Assembly (NCBI GenBank): GCA_021775555.1
Contig: JAJFHP010000054.1
Span: 1 to 60,513, forward strand
Direction: 5' to 3'
DNA length: 60,513 nt
Origin: Hyphomicrobiales bacterium
GTDB taxonomy: Bacteria > Pseudomonadota > Alphaproteobacteria > Rhizobiales > Methyloligellaceae
Below, piece by piece: positions 60,469 through 60,513 of this stretch; the first letter of the stretch is position 1; every line of letters begins with the position of its first letter. The position numbers and the translations under genes were made by a program. The notes beneath the pieces were generated by a model. That model saw nothing but the letters and a program-made list of their open reading frames with translations. It was not told the DNA's origin and made no database searches.

Positions 60469-60513
60469 AAGACTGCCACGCATCAAGCGTCACCATGTGA
60501 AGGCCAAGGGAAC

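Overview
This 60.5 kb window is chromosomal DNA of an alphaproteobacterium, most likely a member or relative of the Hyphomicrobiales (Rhizobiales). The evidence is the gene content: PhaR with phaA-phaB, metX-metW behind an alphaproteobacterial-type SAM-II riboswitch, a gloB/cupin/methyltransferase cluster, hisC-tyrA, ispA/mtgA/rpmF, and interspersed hairpins with arms reading ATGTCCGCTT/AAGCGGACAT. No rRNA, tRNA, insertion sequence, CRISPR array or prophage was recognised. Coding density is high and GC content is moderate to high, except for an AT-rich stretch near 37.4-39.6 kb.

Region 0-8.4 kb is a catabolic block. It holds the end of a peptide-type ABC transporter (two permeases). A minus-strand unit follows: an aconitase-family dehydratase split into large and small subunits, and an isocitrate-lyase/PEP-mutase-superfamily lyase. 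A divergent plus-strand unit encodes a D-2-hydroxyacid dehydrogenase, an AbrB-family membrane protein, a TauD-type dioxygenase, an atypical SDR and a dienelactone hydrolase. From 12.0 to 18.1 kb lies a second catabolic block on the minus strand: class II aldolase, enoyl-CoA hydratase, CaiB-type CoA-transferase, SYLF protein, oxaloacetate-decarboxylase-like lyase and aldehyde dehydrogenase. Between the blocks, 9.4-11.2 kb encodes a three-gene membrane module that looks like an unusual ExbB/ExbD-type proton-channel system.

Region 18-35.6 kb is mostly housekeeping: photolyase, macrodomain hydrolase, zinc transporter genes znuC and znuB separated by two opposite-strand genes, ispG, ispA, mtgA, rpmF, a PAS-GGDEF-EAL protein, and the polyhydroxyalkanoate genes phaR/phaA/phaB followed by a DMT transporter.

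Region 35.6-51.6 kb is the accessory part. It has a very short FYDLN-type zinc-ribbon gene, a secreted protein made of nine Cys-pair repeats coupled to a Mur ligase that lacks its N-terminal domain, several small unknown genes, a transglutaminase-like protein with an altered catalytic His, and a tightly coupled nucleotidyltransferase/methyltransferase/CDP-alcohol phosphotransferase operon that could make an unusual lipid headgroup. A CHASE2-PAS-GGDEF-EAL protein with a FecR-domain protein (carrying a hexanucleotide tandem repeat) lies divergent to an orphan TpsB-type outer-membrane transporter. Six copies or remnants of the palindromic repeat fall here.

Region 51.6-60.5 kb returns to core metabolism: cupin, glyoxalase II, a methyltransferase, metW-metX with promoter, SAM-II riboswitch and terminator, hisC-tyrA, a ChaC-like cyclotransferase, a conserved small protein, two GNAT acetyltransferases and an acyl carrier protein that probably begins another cluster beyond the window.
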